Below, in pieces: positions 43,114 through 51,545 of a DNA stretch of 64,000 nt (its first letter is position 1; every line of letters starts with the position of its first letter). Both the position numbers and the translations under genes were made by a program. The notes below the pieces were generated by a model that did no database searches, had not been told where the DNA came from, and was given only the letters and a program-made list of their open reading frames with translations. The stretch is from positions 24,657 through 88,656 of the forward strand of contig JAMCQL010000047.1 in NCBI GenBank assembly GCA_023381615.1, given 5' to 3'. This DNA comes from Bacteroidota bacterium. GTDB taxonomy: Bacteria; Bacteroidota; Ignavibacteria; Kryptoniales; JAKASW01.

Positions 43114-43959
43114 ATGTTTATGGAGCACGCGACCACATTATTGTTCCCATTTATGCTTCTCTTCATCGGGCTCATTTCATTTGTCTCCCCAACCCCGGCG
43201 AAAGCTAACGAGGCAGCGACTCAGCATGTCAAAGTTGGAATAGATGAGAAGCTCGGAGAGCATATTCCGATGAACCTGGTTTTCAAAGATGAGAACGGTA
43301 ATGACATTACACTTGGAAATATCTCGAACGGCAAGCCGCTCATCATAGATATGGCTTATTACACGTGTCCCGGAATTTGTGATGCCGTCCTGGCAGGCTT
43401 AACGTCGGCACTCGACCAGGTCACCGAAACACCCGGAAAGGACTTTAACGTTGCAACGGTAAGTTTCGATCCTGCAGACAATCCTGCGATTGCCATGAAG
43501 AAGAAGGAGCAATATTGGGGGCTACTGAGGCGGCCGTTTCCTGCAAATGATTGGCGCTTTCTCACAGGCGACAGCGTAACCATACATAAACTGACCGACG
43601 CTATGGGCTTCTATTTTATAAGAGACAAGTATTTCAAGTTCACCCATCCAACTGCGTTGATCATAGTTGACAAGAACGGGAAGATTACGAGATATATGTA
43701 CGGAACTTCTTTTGTGCCGATGGATCTGAAGATGGCGCTGATGGAAGCTCAGACCGGCAGACCGGCGGAGATAATCAGCTCAGTACTGGCAGTCTGTTTC
43801 AGCCGCGATCCCTCGGGAAACAACTTTGCTTTTGACGCTTTGCGTGTGGTTGGTATTGGAACGTTGATCTTCATTGCAGGATTTATCGTGTTCCTGAGAT
43901 CGACAAAGAAGCGGGACATGGCGACAAAGTCGCTCAGAAAGAACCAAGGAGTTAATTAG
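43114..43959 (+). CDS. SCO1/SenC/PrrC-family copper chaperone with C-terminal helix
   Basis: The start is taken as ATG 43114 (or 43120). The open frame extends back to 42880, but that stretch is made of repeat and palindrome DNA. From 43114 the product is 281 residues: N-terminal signal or anchor (TTLLFPFMLLFIGLISFVSP), then a thioredoxin-fold Sco domain. The copper Cys pair is in YYTCPGICDAVL, and the copper His is in KFTHPTALIIVDKNG. A C-terminal helix (VVGIGTLIFIAGFIVFL) anchors the other end. Sco proteins deliver copper to the CuA site of subunit II, which fits the coxB gene 2.6 kb downstream. There is no clear Shine-Dalgarno, so the start is uncertain. Confidence 0.9.
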   Translation: MFMEHATTLLFPFMLLFIGLISFVSPTPAKANEAATQHVKVGIDEKLGEHIPMNLVFKDENGNDITLGNISNGKPLIIDMAYYTCPGICDAVLAGLTSALDQVTETPGKDFNVATVSFDPADNPAIAMKKKEQYWGLLRRPFPANDWRFLTGDSVTIHKLTDAMGFYFIRDKYFKFTHPTALIIVDKNGKITRYMYGTSFVPMDLKMALMEAQTGRPAEIISSVLAVCFSRDPSGNNFAFDALRVVGIGTLIFIAGFIVFLRSTKKRDMATKSLRKNQGVN

Positions 43960-45585
43960 ATGGCAGATATTGCAGTTACGCCTGAACATTTAGGTCATAG
44001 TTATCTAGAGAATACGGGTAAGAGAAAAGGAATTGCCGCGTGGATATTCTCTACCGATCATAAGCGAATCGGCATTCTCTATCTGATATCACTCTTCACA
44101 TTCTTCAGTGTCGGTGTGATTCTCGGCATCCTTATGAGGCTTGAAATGCTTCAACCGGGAGGAAAACTTTTCAACGCCCAGGACTACAACGCTTTGTTCA
44201 CGCTGCATGGCGTCATAATGATTTTCCTATTCGTTATCCCAGGGATACCTGCTACGCTTGGAAACTTCTTCCTGCCGATTCAGATCGGGGCAAAGGATGT
44301 GGCATTTCCAAGATTGAATCTTTTGTCGTGGTGGCTTTACGTGACAGGCGCAATCGTAATCTTACTTTCTTTATTCCAGCACGGATTACCAGACACAGGT
44401 TGGACATTCTACGTTCCTTACAGCATACGCACCGGGACCGACGTCACGATGGCGGTGTTCGGCGTTTTTATCCTCGGGTTCTCCTCGATACTAACCGGCT
44501 TGAATTTCATCACGACCATCCATCGGATGAGAGCTCCTGGCATGACCTTTTTCAAGATGCCGTTGTTCGTCTGGGCTCTTTACGCAACTGCATGGGTGCA
44601 GGTCATCGCGACGCCGGTACTCGCGATTACGTTACTCTTAATCATTATTGAGCGAGTGTTTAGCGTCGGTATTTTTGATCCATCTAAAGGCGGCGATCCC
44701 GTCTTGTACCAACATTTATTCTGGATTTATTCTCATCCGGCGGTTTACATAATGATTCTCCCTCCTATGGGAGCCGTCTCCGAAATTATCACTACTTTTT
44801 CTCATCGAACTGTATTTGGCTACAAAGCGATAGCGATGTCAAGTCTCGCAATAGCGTTCATTGGCTATTTGGTTTGGGGACATCACATGTTTGTCGGCGG
44901 GATTAGCGAGACCGCACAGTTTGTGTTTTCACTTCTTACTTTCCTTGTGGCGGTGCCGAGCGGCATTAAAGTTTTTAACTGGGTTGCAACGATGTATAAA
45001 GGTTCAATCGATCTTCAGCCTCCGTTTCTTTATGTGATGGCGTTTATTTTTCTTTTCTCGATTGGTGGACTGACGGGATTGGTGCTTGGTTCGCTCGCAA
45101 CAGACGTTCATGTAACTGCGACTTATTTTGTCGTTGGTCATTTCCACTACATAATTTTTGGCGGCGGTGTGTTTATCTTCTTCGGCGCATTGCATTACTG
45201 GCTTCCGAAAATGTTTGGAAGGATGTACAACAAAAAGGTTGCTAACTGGGCTTTGGCGATTTTGTTTATAGGTTTCAATATGCTTTATTTTCCGATGCTC
45301 GTAATGGGATACGAGGGAATGCCAAGAAGATATTTCACTTATTTGCCTCAGTTTGAAACCTGGCAGAGAATCTCTGTGGTGGGATCGTGGATTCTGGTGG
45401 CGGGACTTATAATAATGCTCACGAATCTTATACGAGGGGTTTTCAAAGGCGAAAAAGTAGGGAACAACCCGTGGGGCGGAACGACTCTTGAATGGACAAC
45501 ATCTTCTCCGCCTCCTCCAGAGAACTTTGAAGAGATCCCAGTTGTCACCCATGAACCCTATTATCATCCGGAGGCTGCAAATTGA
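43960..45585 (+). CDS. coxA: Cytochrome c oxidase subunit I, A2 (caa3-like) type
   Basis: The 541-residue heme-copper oxidase catalytic subunit has 12 helices. Heme a and CuB/heme a3 ligands are visible: LHGVIMIF, IYSHPAVYIMILPP, VWGHHMFVGG and VGHFHYIIFGGG. The helix VI motif is Tyr257-Ser258-His259-Pro, without the Glu of A1 oxidases, the signature of A2-type enzymes known from Thermus and Rhodothermus caa3. The K-channel Lys is probably in TVFGYKAIAMSS. The gene starts directly after the sco stop (TAGATG). It overlaps coxC by four bases. Confidence 0.97.
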   Translation: MADIAVTPEHLGHSYLENTGKRKGIAAWIFSTDHKRIGILYLISLFTFFSVGVILGILMRLEMLQPGGKLFNAQDYNALFTLHGVIMIFLFVIPGIPATLGNFFLPIQIGAKDVAFPRLNLLSWWLYVTGAIVILLSLFQHGLPDTGWTFYVPYSIRTGTDVTMAVFGVFILGFSSILTGLNFITTIHRMRAPGMTFFKMPLFVWALYATAWVQVIATPVLAITLLLIIIERVFSVGIFDPSKGGDPVLYQHLFWIYSHPAVYIMILPPMGAVSEIITTFSHRTVFGYKAIAMSSLAIAFIGYLVWGHHMFVGGISETAQFVFSLLTFLVAVPSGIKVFNWVATMYKGSIDLQPPFLYVMAFIFLFSIGGLTGLVLGSLATDVHVTATYFVVGHFHYIIFGGGVFIFFGALHYWLPKMFGRMYNKKVANWALAILFIGFNMLYFPMLVMGYEGMPRRYFTYLPQFETWQRISVVGSWILVAGLIIMLTNLIRGVFKGEKVGNNPWGGTTLEWTTSSPPPPENFEEIPVVTHEPYYHPEAAN

Positions 45586-46229
45586 GTCAGATTGTCGAAC
45601 CGGCATCATCAGATGTAATTCACGGCCATGAAGCACATGTCCATAAGGACAATCAAGGTGCGAAGATTGGAATGTGGCTATTTCTGTTAACGGAGCTTCT
45701 GCTATTCGCGGGACTTTTCCTTCTCTATTCGGCATATCGATATTTTCATTCGGATGCTTTTCATAGAGCAGGACTTGATATGCACACCCTATTTGGGACA
45801 CTCAACACGATAGTGCTGTTGACGAGCAGTTTAACGATGGCTTTGTCGATAGCTGCTATCCAAAGAGGCAAGAAATGGCTTTCGATAACCTTTCTTAGTT
45901 CCACAATCTTGTTGGGGTTAAGCTTCCTAACTGTAAAGTATTTCGAGTGGTCATCTGAGATTGCAAAAGGAATTTACCCCGGCTCTGCCAAACTTCTCGA
46001 CCGTAGCAACGGGGAGATTCTTTTCTTTGGGCTTTATTATACTATGACTGGGTTGCATGGACTTCACGTTATTGCCGGAATGATTGTCCTTATTTTTATG
46101 TTGGTTTTCATAGTGAGGGATAAAATAACTAAGGATGATTACATCAAGCTTGAAAACGCAGGTCTGTATTGGCACTTGGTTGACATCATTTGGATTTTCC
46201 TTTTCCCACTTTTTTATTTAATAAACTAA
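45582..46229 (+). CDS. coxC: Cytochrome c oxidase subunit III
   Basis: The 215-residue product has five to six helices. It starts at TTG 45582, overlapping the coxA stop (TTGA), with GGAGG eight bases upstream. Helix motifs KIGMWLFLLTELLLFAGLFL and YYTMTGLHGLHVIAGMIVLI match the cox3 family, with the conserved Glu in the first (LLTELLLFAG) and the H-x-x-H region. The C-terminal YWHLVDIIWIFLFPLFYLI is characteristic. The short 215-residue form with a reduced N-terminus is usual for A2-type enzymes. Confidence 0.95.
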   Translation: MSQIVEPASSDVIHGHEAHVHKDNQGAKIGMWLFLLTELLLFAGLFLLYSAYRYFHSDAFHRAGLDMHTLFGTLNTIVLLTSSLTMALSIAAIQRGKKWLSITFLSSTILLGLSFLTVKYFEWSSEIAKGIYPGSAKLLDRSNGEILFFGLYYTMTGLHGLHVIAGMIVLIFMLVFIVRDKITKDDYIKLENAGLYWHLVDIIWIFLFPLFYLIN

Positions 46230-46238
46230 GGGTGGTCA

Positions 46239-46538
46239 ATGGAAGCACAGGAAGCAAAATCTCATAGTGAACAAATAAGCCACGGAACTTATGTGCTCGT
46301 GTGGCTGGCGCTCATTGTGTTGACATGCATTACCGTTGCGGCTTCAGGAATAAACCTGGCTGCATTCACAATTGTCGTCACGCTGTTGATCGCATTGACG
46401 AAGGCTTCACTTGTGGTCAATATTTTCATGCACATCAAGTTTGAAGACAAAATTTTTAAAGTATTCCTTGGAATTGCGGGATTTACTCTGTTTGTAATAT
46501 TCTCGCTTACTTTTGCTGACGTCTTTTTCAGAAGGTGA
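46239..46538 (+). CDS. Cytochrome c oxidase subunit IV (CyoD-like)
   Basis: The 99-residue product has three helices. It has the pattern GTYVLVWLALIVLTCITVAA, then AFTIVVTLLIALTKASLVVN, then FLGIAGFTLFVIFSLTFAD, with the family segment IFMHIKFEDK between helices two and three. It begins 9 bases after coxC with AAGGGTGG before the ATG. The small subunit is probably structural or assists assembly. Confidence 0.93.
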   Translation: MEAQEAKSHSEQISHGTYVLVWLALIVLTCITVAASGINLAAFTIVVTLLIALTKASLVVNIFMHIKFEDKIFKVFLGIAGFTLFVIFSLTFADVFFRR

Positions 46539-46545
46539 GGTAGAA

Positions 46546-47202
46546 ATGTTGCCTGATGTACAAAATCACGCTCGTGCTGTTGATGATATAATGAGGTTCA
46601 TTGTAGGAACGGATATCGTACTTTTTCTGATTGTCATTGGGATAATGCTCCTTTTTGTTTTCAAGTACAATAAGAAACGGCATCCTCGTGCGGTAAATAT
46701 CCATGGCAATACCACTCTCGAAGTCGTGTGGACAGTAGTTCCGGTTGCATTAGTTTTGTTCATGTTCTACGTAGGTTGGGAAGGATATATTCAGACTCGC
46801 GTTGTTCCAAAAGATGCCATGCCTGTAAAGGTAATCGGACGGCAATGGAATTGGAGCTTCCAATATGAAAACGGAAAGCAGTCGGACACTCTTTATCTCC
46901 CGCAGGGTCAACCGATAAAGTGTTTGATCACTTCGCTGGATGTGATTCACGGTTTCTACATCCCTGCTTTCCGCGAGAAACAAGATGCGCTTCCGGACAG
47001 AGTAAGATACATGATGCTTTATCCGGAAAAGTTGGGAACTTATGAAATCACGTGCAGCATGTATTGCGGTTTGAATCATGCATTGATGGCTACAAGGATG
47101 GTAGTTGTTCCCAAAGATCTATTTACAAAATGGGTCAATACGGGAGTCGTCTCGGTTCCAAAGGTTGAGAGCGTGGACACGACCCAGGCAAAAGGCTCCT
47201 AA
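46546..47202 (+). CDS. coxB: Cytochrome c oxidase subunit II (CuA), no heme c domain
   Basis: The 218-residue product starts at ATG 46546 with GGTGAGG upstream. An ATG at 46513 lies inside the previous gene. It has two N-terminal helices (IVGTDIVLFLIVIGIMLLFV; WTVVPVALVLFMFYVGWEGY), then the cupredoxin domain with VIGRQWNWSFQYENGKQSDT and the CuA ligands H in VIHGFYIPAF and CSMYCGLNHALM (Cys-x3-Cys-x3-His-x2-Met). Unlike caa3 proteins of Thermus it has no fused cytochrome c. The separate cytochromes encoded here may substitute. Confidence 0.96.
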   Translation: MLPDVQNHARAVDDIMRFIVGTDIVLFLIVIGIMLLFVFKYNKKRHPRAVNIHGNTTLEVVWTVVPVALVLFMFYVGWEGYIQTRVVPKDAMPVKVIGRQWNWSFQYENGKQSDTLYLPQGQPIKCLITSLDVIHGFYIPAFREKQDALPDRVRYMMLYPEKLGTYEITCSMYCGLNHALMATRMVVVPKDLFTKWVNTGVVSVPKVESVDTTQAKGS

Positions 47203-47213
47203 TAGAAGAACAA

Positions 47214-48212
47214 ATGAATAGATCGTTGAGCGGGAGTAAGTATTTGAGTCGATTCGAGAGAATTGAGAAGTTGGAAGCGGGGCCATTGAAGGTGAATGGC
47301 CCTGTGGTTGCAACAGTCAATCAAGTGAGCCGCCTGTCAAGTTCGACTGCATTGCTGAACGCATTTCTCGAGCTCGTTAAAATCAGAATAACTTTCTTTG
47401 TCGGAATGTCAGCTGCATTCGGCTATATCCTTGCGGCGAACAACGTGTCTATTAACATGATCCTTCCGGTATTCGGAATATTCCTCTTGTCATGTGGTTC
47501 CGCAGTATTGAATCATTATCAGGAGAGAACCACAGACTCTCTAATGCACCGCACGAACGAGCGGCCGCTCCCGACCGGAATTGTAAGTCCGACAACGGCG
47601 CTGGTTCTTGTCTTCGTTCTTGCTATCTCAGGCGGATTGATGGTTTATCTGACAAGTAATTTTACGGCGCTGGTTCTTTCACTCATGGCATTTCTGTGGT
47701 ACAACGCCATCTATACTCCTATGAAGAAGGTTACGGCGTTCGCTGTGATTCCCGGTTCTTTCGTCGGCGCTTTGCCGGTGATGGCAGGGTGGGCGGCCGC
47801 AGGTGGAAGCATACTTGATCCCAGGCTAATTGCAGTTTCTGTCTTTTTCTTCATCTGGCAGATCCCGCACTTCTGGCTCCTAATGGATATCTACAGCTAT
47901 GATTACGAACGCGCCGGATTCCCGACTCTCAGAAAATATTTCGGCAAAAAGACGCTTGCGGTTTTAACATTTGCCTGGATCGTGATTCTGTCGCTTACTT
48001 CCTTGCTTTTCATCACCACGAAGGTAGTAAACAATATTTTTGTTGACACGGTAATCGTCATGCTTGGTAGCTGGTTGGTAGTTGGAACACATCCAATAAT
48101 TTTGAACAGCGGGGACAAGCGAATCGACAAAGCCGCGTTTCTGAAGATAAACGTCTACGTTCTCGCAGTCACGTTGCTGGTCATGATTGATAAGGTGTTG
48201 AACTTTTTCTAA
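47214..48212 (+). CDS. ctaB: Protoheme IX farnesyltransferase (heme O synthase)
   Basis: The 332-residue UbiA-family enzyme adds a farnesyl group to heme b. Two Asp-rich motifs are present: NHYQERTTDSLMHRTNERPL (N-x-x-x-x-x-x-D-x-x-x-x-R-T) and LMDIYSYDYERAGFPTL. About nine helices are seen. It starts 11 bases after coxB. The N-terminal 40 residues (KYLSRFERIEKLEAGPLKVN) are longer than usual, so a later start is possible. It supplies heme for the A-type oxidase. A ctaA for the next step is not seen here. Confidence 0.95.
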   Translation: MNRSLSGSKYLSRFERIEKLEAGPLKVNGPVVATVNQVSRLSSSTALLNAFLELVKIRITFFVGMSAAFGYILAANNVSINMILPVFGIFLLSCGSAVLNHYQERTTDSLMHRTNERPLPTGIVSPTTALVLVFVLAISGGLMVYLTSNFTALVLSLMAFLWYNAIYTPMKKVTAFAVIPGSFVGALPVMAGWAAAGGSILDPRLIAVSVFFFIWQIPHFWLLMDIYSYDYERAGFPTLRKYFGKKTLAVLTFAWIVILSLTSLLFITTKVVNNIFVDTVIVMLGSWLVVGTHPIILNSGDKRIDKAAFLKINVYVLAVTLLVMIDKVLNFF

Positions 48213-48241
48213 CTAAAAGGTTGACTTAGGTGATAAAAAAA

Positions 48242-48363
48242 CAAATCTCAAATTCCAGTAATCAAACAATAACCAAATTTCAATCAACTGAATTCCAAAA
48301 GGACGGCTGTTTGGTAGTTGATAGTTGGAACTTTTTTGGAACTTGGATTTTGGAATTTGGTTC
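48242..48363. repeat. Long imperfect inverted repeat, TTGGAATTT type
   Basis: The left side (48242-48300) is built of words such as caaattccagtaatcaaac, caatcaactgaattccaaa and the right side (48310-48363) of their complements (tttggtagttgatagttgga, ggaacttggattttggaatt). Together they can fold into a long, imperfect hairpin rich in A-T pairs, ending in tttggttctt. It lies between ctaB and the membrane cytochrome gene and is not coding. Confidence 0.6.
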
Positions 48364-48391
48364 TTATACGACCATTGGAGGTTCAGCGTAA

Positions 48392-49792
48392 ATGAATTTT
48401 CTCAACCGACTCGTAATTCCTGAATCCAACGAGCATCTTACTCTATTAAAGTATCTTCTCGTCATCGTTACTATCCTATTTGTGACGTACACGAGCATTG
48501 CTCTGGTAGCATCGACTTTTTCGGCTTACTTCGATGTTCGGGGTAAAAGGAAAGGGAACAGAACCTATCTAAAATTTGCAAGGAACCTCATCGATCTCGC
48601 GGCTCCGAACAGAGGTCTGATTTTCTCTTTAGCTGTCCTTCCGTTAGTTACCGCGATACTCATTTATACGCAGCTGCTTTATGGAATGAATCTGGGAATT
48701 TCAACATATCTGTCCTACGCTGCTGTGTTTTACTTTGTTGGGTTCTATTTTCTCTATTCATATAATCGATCGTCCCATCTCGATACGATCTACCGAACAT
48801 TCCGGCAGCTTGCTAAATCGCACGCGTCGGAGGTTGACAGTGAAGTATCCACGGACGTCGATTCATTTGAGCGTTCAATCACCAACATAAGGAGAAAGGC
48901 AGGAAGACGTGGAGCCGTTCTGCTGTGGATAGCAACATGGATTTTCGTTGGGACGACTCGACTTGCTTTCACTCCCGACAGATGGGCGACGTCGTCTTTT
49001 CTGACCGTTCTGTTTTCATCGCAGACTTTTTGGAGTTTTGTGGATTATGTCGTCTCGGCGCTTGTAGTTACAAGTGCGGCAGTGTTGTTCTTCTTCTTCG
49101 TCTGGGACAATGGAATTGTCAACTCTGCCGATAACGCTTATAGAAGTTTTGTGAAGAAATTCAGTCTCACTGTTGGAATTATTTTTGTCGCCATCGAGCC
49201 GCTGCTGATTTTCTTCGAGATTCAAAATCTGCCTCAGCATTCACTATCCTCGGCGACTTTCGGACTGGCAGGGATTGCAATGTTTATTGCGTTCCTTCTG
49301 CTGCATATGTTCTATTCAATGTTAAAGGATTCGAGAATCAATCTTGGCACATATGCTTTCATCGGAGTTGTTCTTCTTGTTTCCATTTGGGCAGCAAAGG
49401 ATGAAATTGCTTTCAGCCATGCTACGCGCGTGCAGGATCAGGTTCTCGGACAAAGATATGCGGAAATGGTTGAAGACTTGAATCCCAACAGGTCCGTCGC
49501 GGTGATTAGCGGTGAAGACATTTTCAACGGCAGATGCAGTGCCTGCCACAGGTTTGACGTGAAGCTCGTTGGTCCTCCCTATAACCAGACTTTGCCGAAC
49601 TTTGTAGGGAAGATGGATTCGCTCGAAGATTTCATCATGAACCCGCGGCAAGTTGTGCCGGGCTATCCGCCAATGCCGAATCAGGGTTTGAAACCGGCAG
49701 AAGTAAAGGCGGTCGCGGAATACATTATGGGAGTATATCTGAAAACGCATCCGCAAGCGGCGAAGAAGGATACTGCGACTGTCAAGATGTAA
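48392..49792 (+). CDS. Eight-helix membrane protein with C-terminal cytochrome c domain
   Basis: The product has 466 residues. About eight membrane helices span residues 15-350, including LLKYLLVIVTILFVTYTSIA, FSLAVLPLVTAILIYTQLLY and FIGVVLLVSIWAAKD. A cytosolic-looking, charged loop (about 135-170) separates helices 3 and 4. The C-terminal domain has one heme site CSACHRFD at residue 382 and the Met ligand probably in PPMPNQGLKPAEVKAVAEYI. I do not recognise the N-terminal region. It is not coxA, NrfD or a cytochrome b with clear bis-His helices. It follows ctaB in the respiratory operon and ends with GGAGGTT upstream of its ATG, so a role in electron transfer to the oxidase is likely but inferred. 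Confidence 0.85.
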   Translation: MNFLNRLVIPESNEHLTLLKYLLVIVTILFVTYTSIALVASTFSAYFDVRGKRKGNRTYLKFARNLIDLAAPNRGLIFSLAVLPLVTAILIYTQLLYGMNLGISTYLSYAAVFYFVGFYFLYSYNRSSHLDTIYRTFRQLAKSHASEVDSEVSTDVDSFERSITNIRRKAGRRGAVLLWIATWIFVGTTRLAFTPDRWATSSFLTVLFSSQTFWSFVDYVVSALVVTSAAVLFFFFVWDNGIVNSADNAYRSFVKKFSLTVGIIFVAIEPLLIFFEIQNLPQHSLSSATFGLAGIAMFIAFLLLHMFYSMLKDSRINLGTYAFIGVVLLVSIWAAKDEIAFSHATRVQDQVLGQRYAEMVEDLNPNRSVAVISGEDIFNGRCSACHRFDVKLVGPPYNQTLPNFVGKMDSLEDFIMNPRQVVPGYPPMPNQGLKPAEVKAVAEYIMGVYLKTHPQAAKKDTATVKM

Positions 49793-50231
49793 GTCGGATA
49801 TTTAGTTATTCACCGTTAGAAATTAGGCAAGTTGGGAGACGAAGCGTCCTCCCATCACGTTGCTCAAACGCGGGAGGAGATAAACTCCAGCACTCAGAAC
49901 AGTCAATCAAAAATTCGGAATAACCTCTGTCCCGGGAATCTTTTAGTTCGGCGTAGAAACCCACTGCCTAAGGCAGTGGTAATGGACGAATGGCTTTGCC
50001 GGTCGAACTCACCCCTTCACTCACCCTCTCTTTGCGAAAGAGAGGGGGACGGGGGTGAGTTAGGATGCAGGACTACATGAAGGAAATCCAGCGCATCGTT
50101 TTCTACGAAGCCGTCGGCTTTGTCGGTGGTAGTTCACTGTTCAAGTTCTCGTCGAGCATGTCGATATAGTATAGACCAGTTGGAATGTCCACAGTGGCAT
50201 TTTTTCTTCGCTAAGAGAGGAGTTAAGGAAA
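49793..50231. other. Intergenic region with three or more stacked hairpins
   Basis: There is no credible gene (the only ORF of note, 49832-50080, is made of palindromes). Hairpins: 49833-49854 (tgggag...ctccca with one bulge), 49961-49979 (ccactgcc-taa-ggcagtgg), and a composite at 50006-50061, in which aactcacccc pairs with ggggtgagtt outside and ccctctcttt-gcg-aaagagaggg folds inside. They may include the end of the respiratory transcript, but none has a clean U-run. Confidence 0.65.
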
Positions 50232-50465
50232 ATGGGAATCAATTCGATAGATCAAGGGAGTGTTGCGACACAGGTTGCAGCCACTCCATCGAAAGGTGCC
50301 CAAATCCCGACCCAAAGCACCTCATCTGCGTCCGGCCCGAAAAAGGACAATGCAGTAATTTCACAAAAAGCGAAAGACCTAGCGGCTCTTCGTGCCGGTA
50401 AATCTTTCACTGAAGAGGCAAATGAGTCGTTTTCAGTAAAGGAGCAAGAGGCTCAGGGTTCGTGA
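50232..50465 (+). CDS. Small hydrophilic protein of unknown function, 77 aa
   Basis: The product starts at ATG 50232 with GAGAGGAG and AAGGAA within 18 bases upstream, and ends just before a very strong terminator, so it behaves as a single-gene transcript. The sequence is low in hydrophobics, Ser/Thr/Gln/Ala-rich at the N-terminus (SIDQGSVATQVAATPSKGAQ) and helical with charge repeats at the C-terminus (SQKAKDLAALRAGKSFTEEA). There is no Cys, Trp, Tyr or His. It looks intrinsically disordered. I do not recognise a family. Confidence 0.7.
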   Translation: MGINSIDQGSVATQVAATPSKGAQIPTQSTSSASGPKKDNAVISQKAKDLAALRAGKSFTEEANESFSVKEQEAQGS

Positions 50466-50471
50466 AATAAC

Positions 50472-50526
50472 ATCAGATTTATGATCTGATAAAAGAAGGA
50501 GGCCAATAACAAGTCTCCTTCTTTTT
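50472..50526 (+). terminator. Tandem hairpin terminator after the 77-aa ORF
   Basis: Two hairpins in series: atcagat-ttatg-atctgat (50472-50490) and an 11-bp perfect stem aaaagaaggag (50491-50501) with ctccttctttt (50515-50525). The second ends in TTTTT. The second stem also reads as a terminator from the right because of its A-run start. Confidence 0.88.
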
Positions 50527-50703
50527 ATTAGGAAAGCACATTCTGCTATTAAGCGTTTGTTCATTTGACTGAGAGTGCGGGATTTTTATCGGCGAGTTTG
50601 AGCTGGAACTTGAATTTCCCGAGAACTGCTACTACAGGAGTTAATCTGGAAAAGTGGATCGGGAATGACAAACCGTGTGGTTTTCAAGCAAGATGAGAGA
50701 ATA

Positions 50704-51507
50704 CTATAGAAGTCCAACAAACGTTGCGAGGAAGCGCGAAAACTTCGCATCCACCTTCGCACCTATCTCAGTTACTTCTTCATGCGACAGCTTTTGTGAC
50801 GTTATGCCCGTGCTATAATTCGTAAGACAGCTAATTCCCAGGACTTCCATTCCCACCGAACGCGCGAATATCGCTTCCTGAACTGTCGACATCCCAACCG
50901 CATCTCCGCCAAGATTTCTAAAGACTCTGACTTCAGCTGGAGTCTCATAAGATGGTCCCGTCAAACCCACATAAACTCCTGCTTTCAGGTTTACACCGGA
51001 CTTTTCGGCGGCAACAGCCGCGTACCTTGCGAGCGTGTCGCTGTAAATCGGTTGTAGATTCGAGATGGGGGACTTTAGATCTATCAGAACATTCCTGAAC
51101 GTAAGATTGATCTGATCTTTAATGAGCATCAAGTCGCCGGGTGTGAAAGACTCGTTCAGAATCCCTGCGGCATTTGTCAAGACAATTTTCTTTATGCCGA
51201 GCGCGTGTGAAACGATTGCTGTAACGGCTGAGTTGACAGTCGATGCAGTCTCATAGTAATGAATCCTTCCGCTGAATACCAAAACTCTTTTGTTGCCAAC
51301 CGATGCGCTTATGATTTCTCCGCTGTGTCCAACGACGGTTGAGCGCGGATACTCCGGGATATCATTTGTACTGAGGACCACTTTGTCGGACAGGTGTTTT
51401 GTGAAACCACCCAGCCCGCTGCCAAGAACGATGGCGATGTCGTGATGGACGTTCTTGAAAAACTTTGCTATGTAGTCAGACGATGATTTGAAAGGGAGTT
51501 GGTTCAT
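50704..51507 (-). CDS. punA: Purine nucleoside phosphorylase
   Basis: The 267-residue trimeric (class II) PNP cleaves purine nucleosides with phosphate. Phosphate-site GSGLGGF near residue 33, GHSGEI near 61, GRIHYYE, TNAAGILNESFTPGDLMLI, and the base-site segment VYVGLTGPSYETPAEVR are all present, with GMSTVQEA and SCLTNYSTGI near the C-terminus. It lies downstream of a nucleoside importer on the same strand, separated by a palindromic repeat, so its nucleosides are probably imported. Confidence 0.96.
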   Translation of the reverse strand: MNQLPFKSSSDYIAKFFKNVHHDIAIVLGSGLGGFTKHLSDKVVLSTNDIPEYPRSTVVGHSGEIISASVGNKRVLVFSGRIHYYETASTVNSAVTAIVSHALGIKKIVLTNAAGILNESFTPGDLMLIKDQINLTFRNVLIDLKSPISNLQPIYSDTLARYAAVAAEKSGVNLKAGVYVGLTGPSYETPAEVRVFRNLGGDAVGMSTVQEAIFARSVGMEVLGISCLTNYSTGITSQKLSHEEVTEIGAKVDAKFSRFLATFVGLL

Positions 51508-51545
51508 AGTTGCCTAATGCGGCAAAGCCGCAACAAAATGGGCAA

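Noticed and set aside
45004..45801. 265-residue minus-strand ORF
   Set aside because: It is antisense to the strongly conserved coxA and coxC genes. Its composition is an artefact of codon use.
49832..50080. 82-residue ORF
   Set aside because: It is made of three palindromic hairpins and has no ribosome site.
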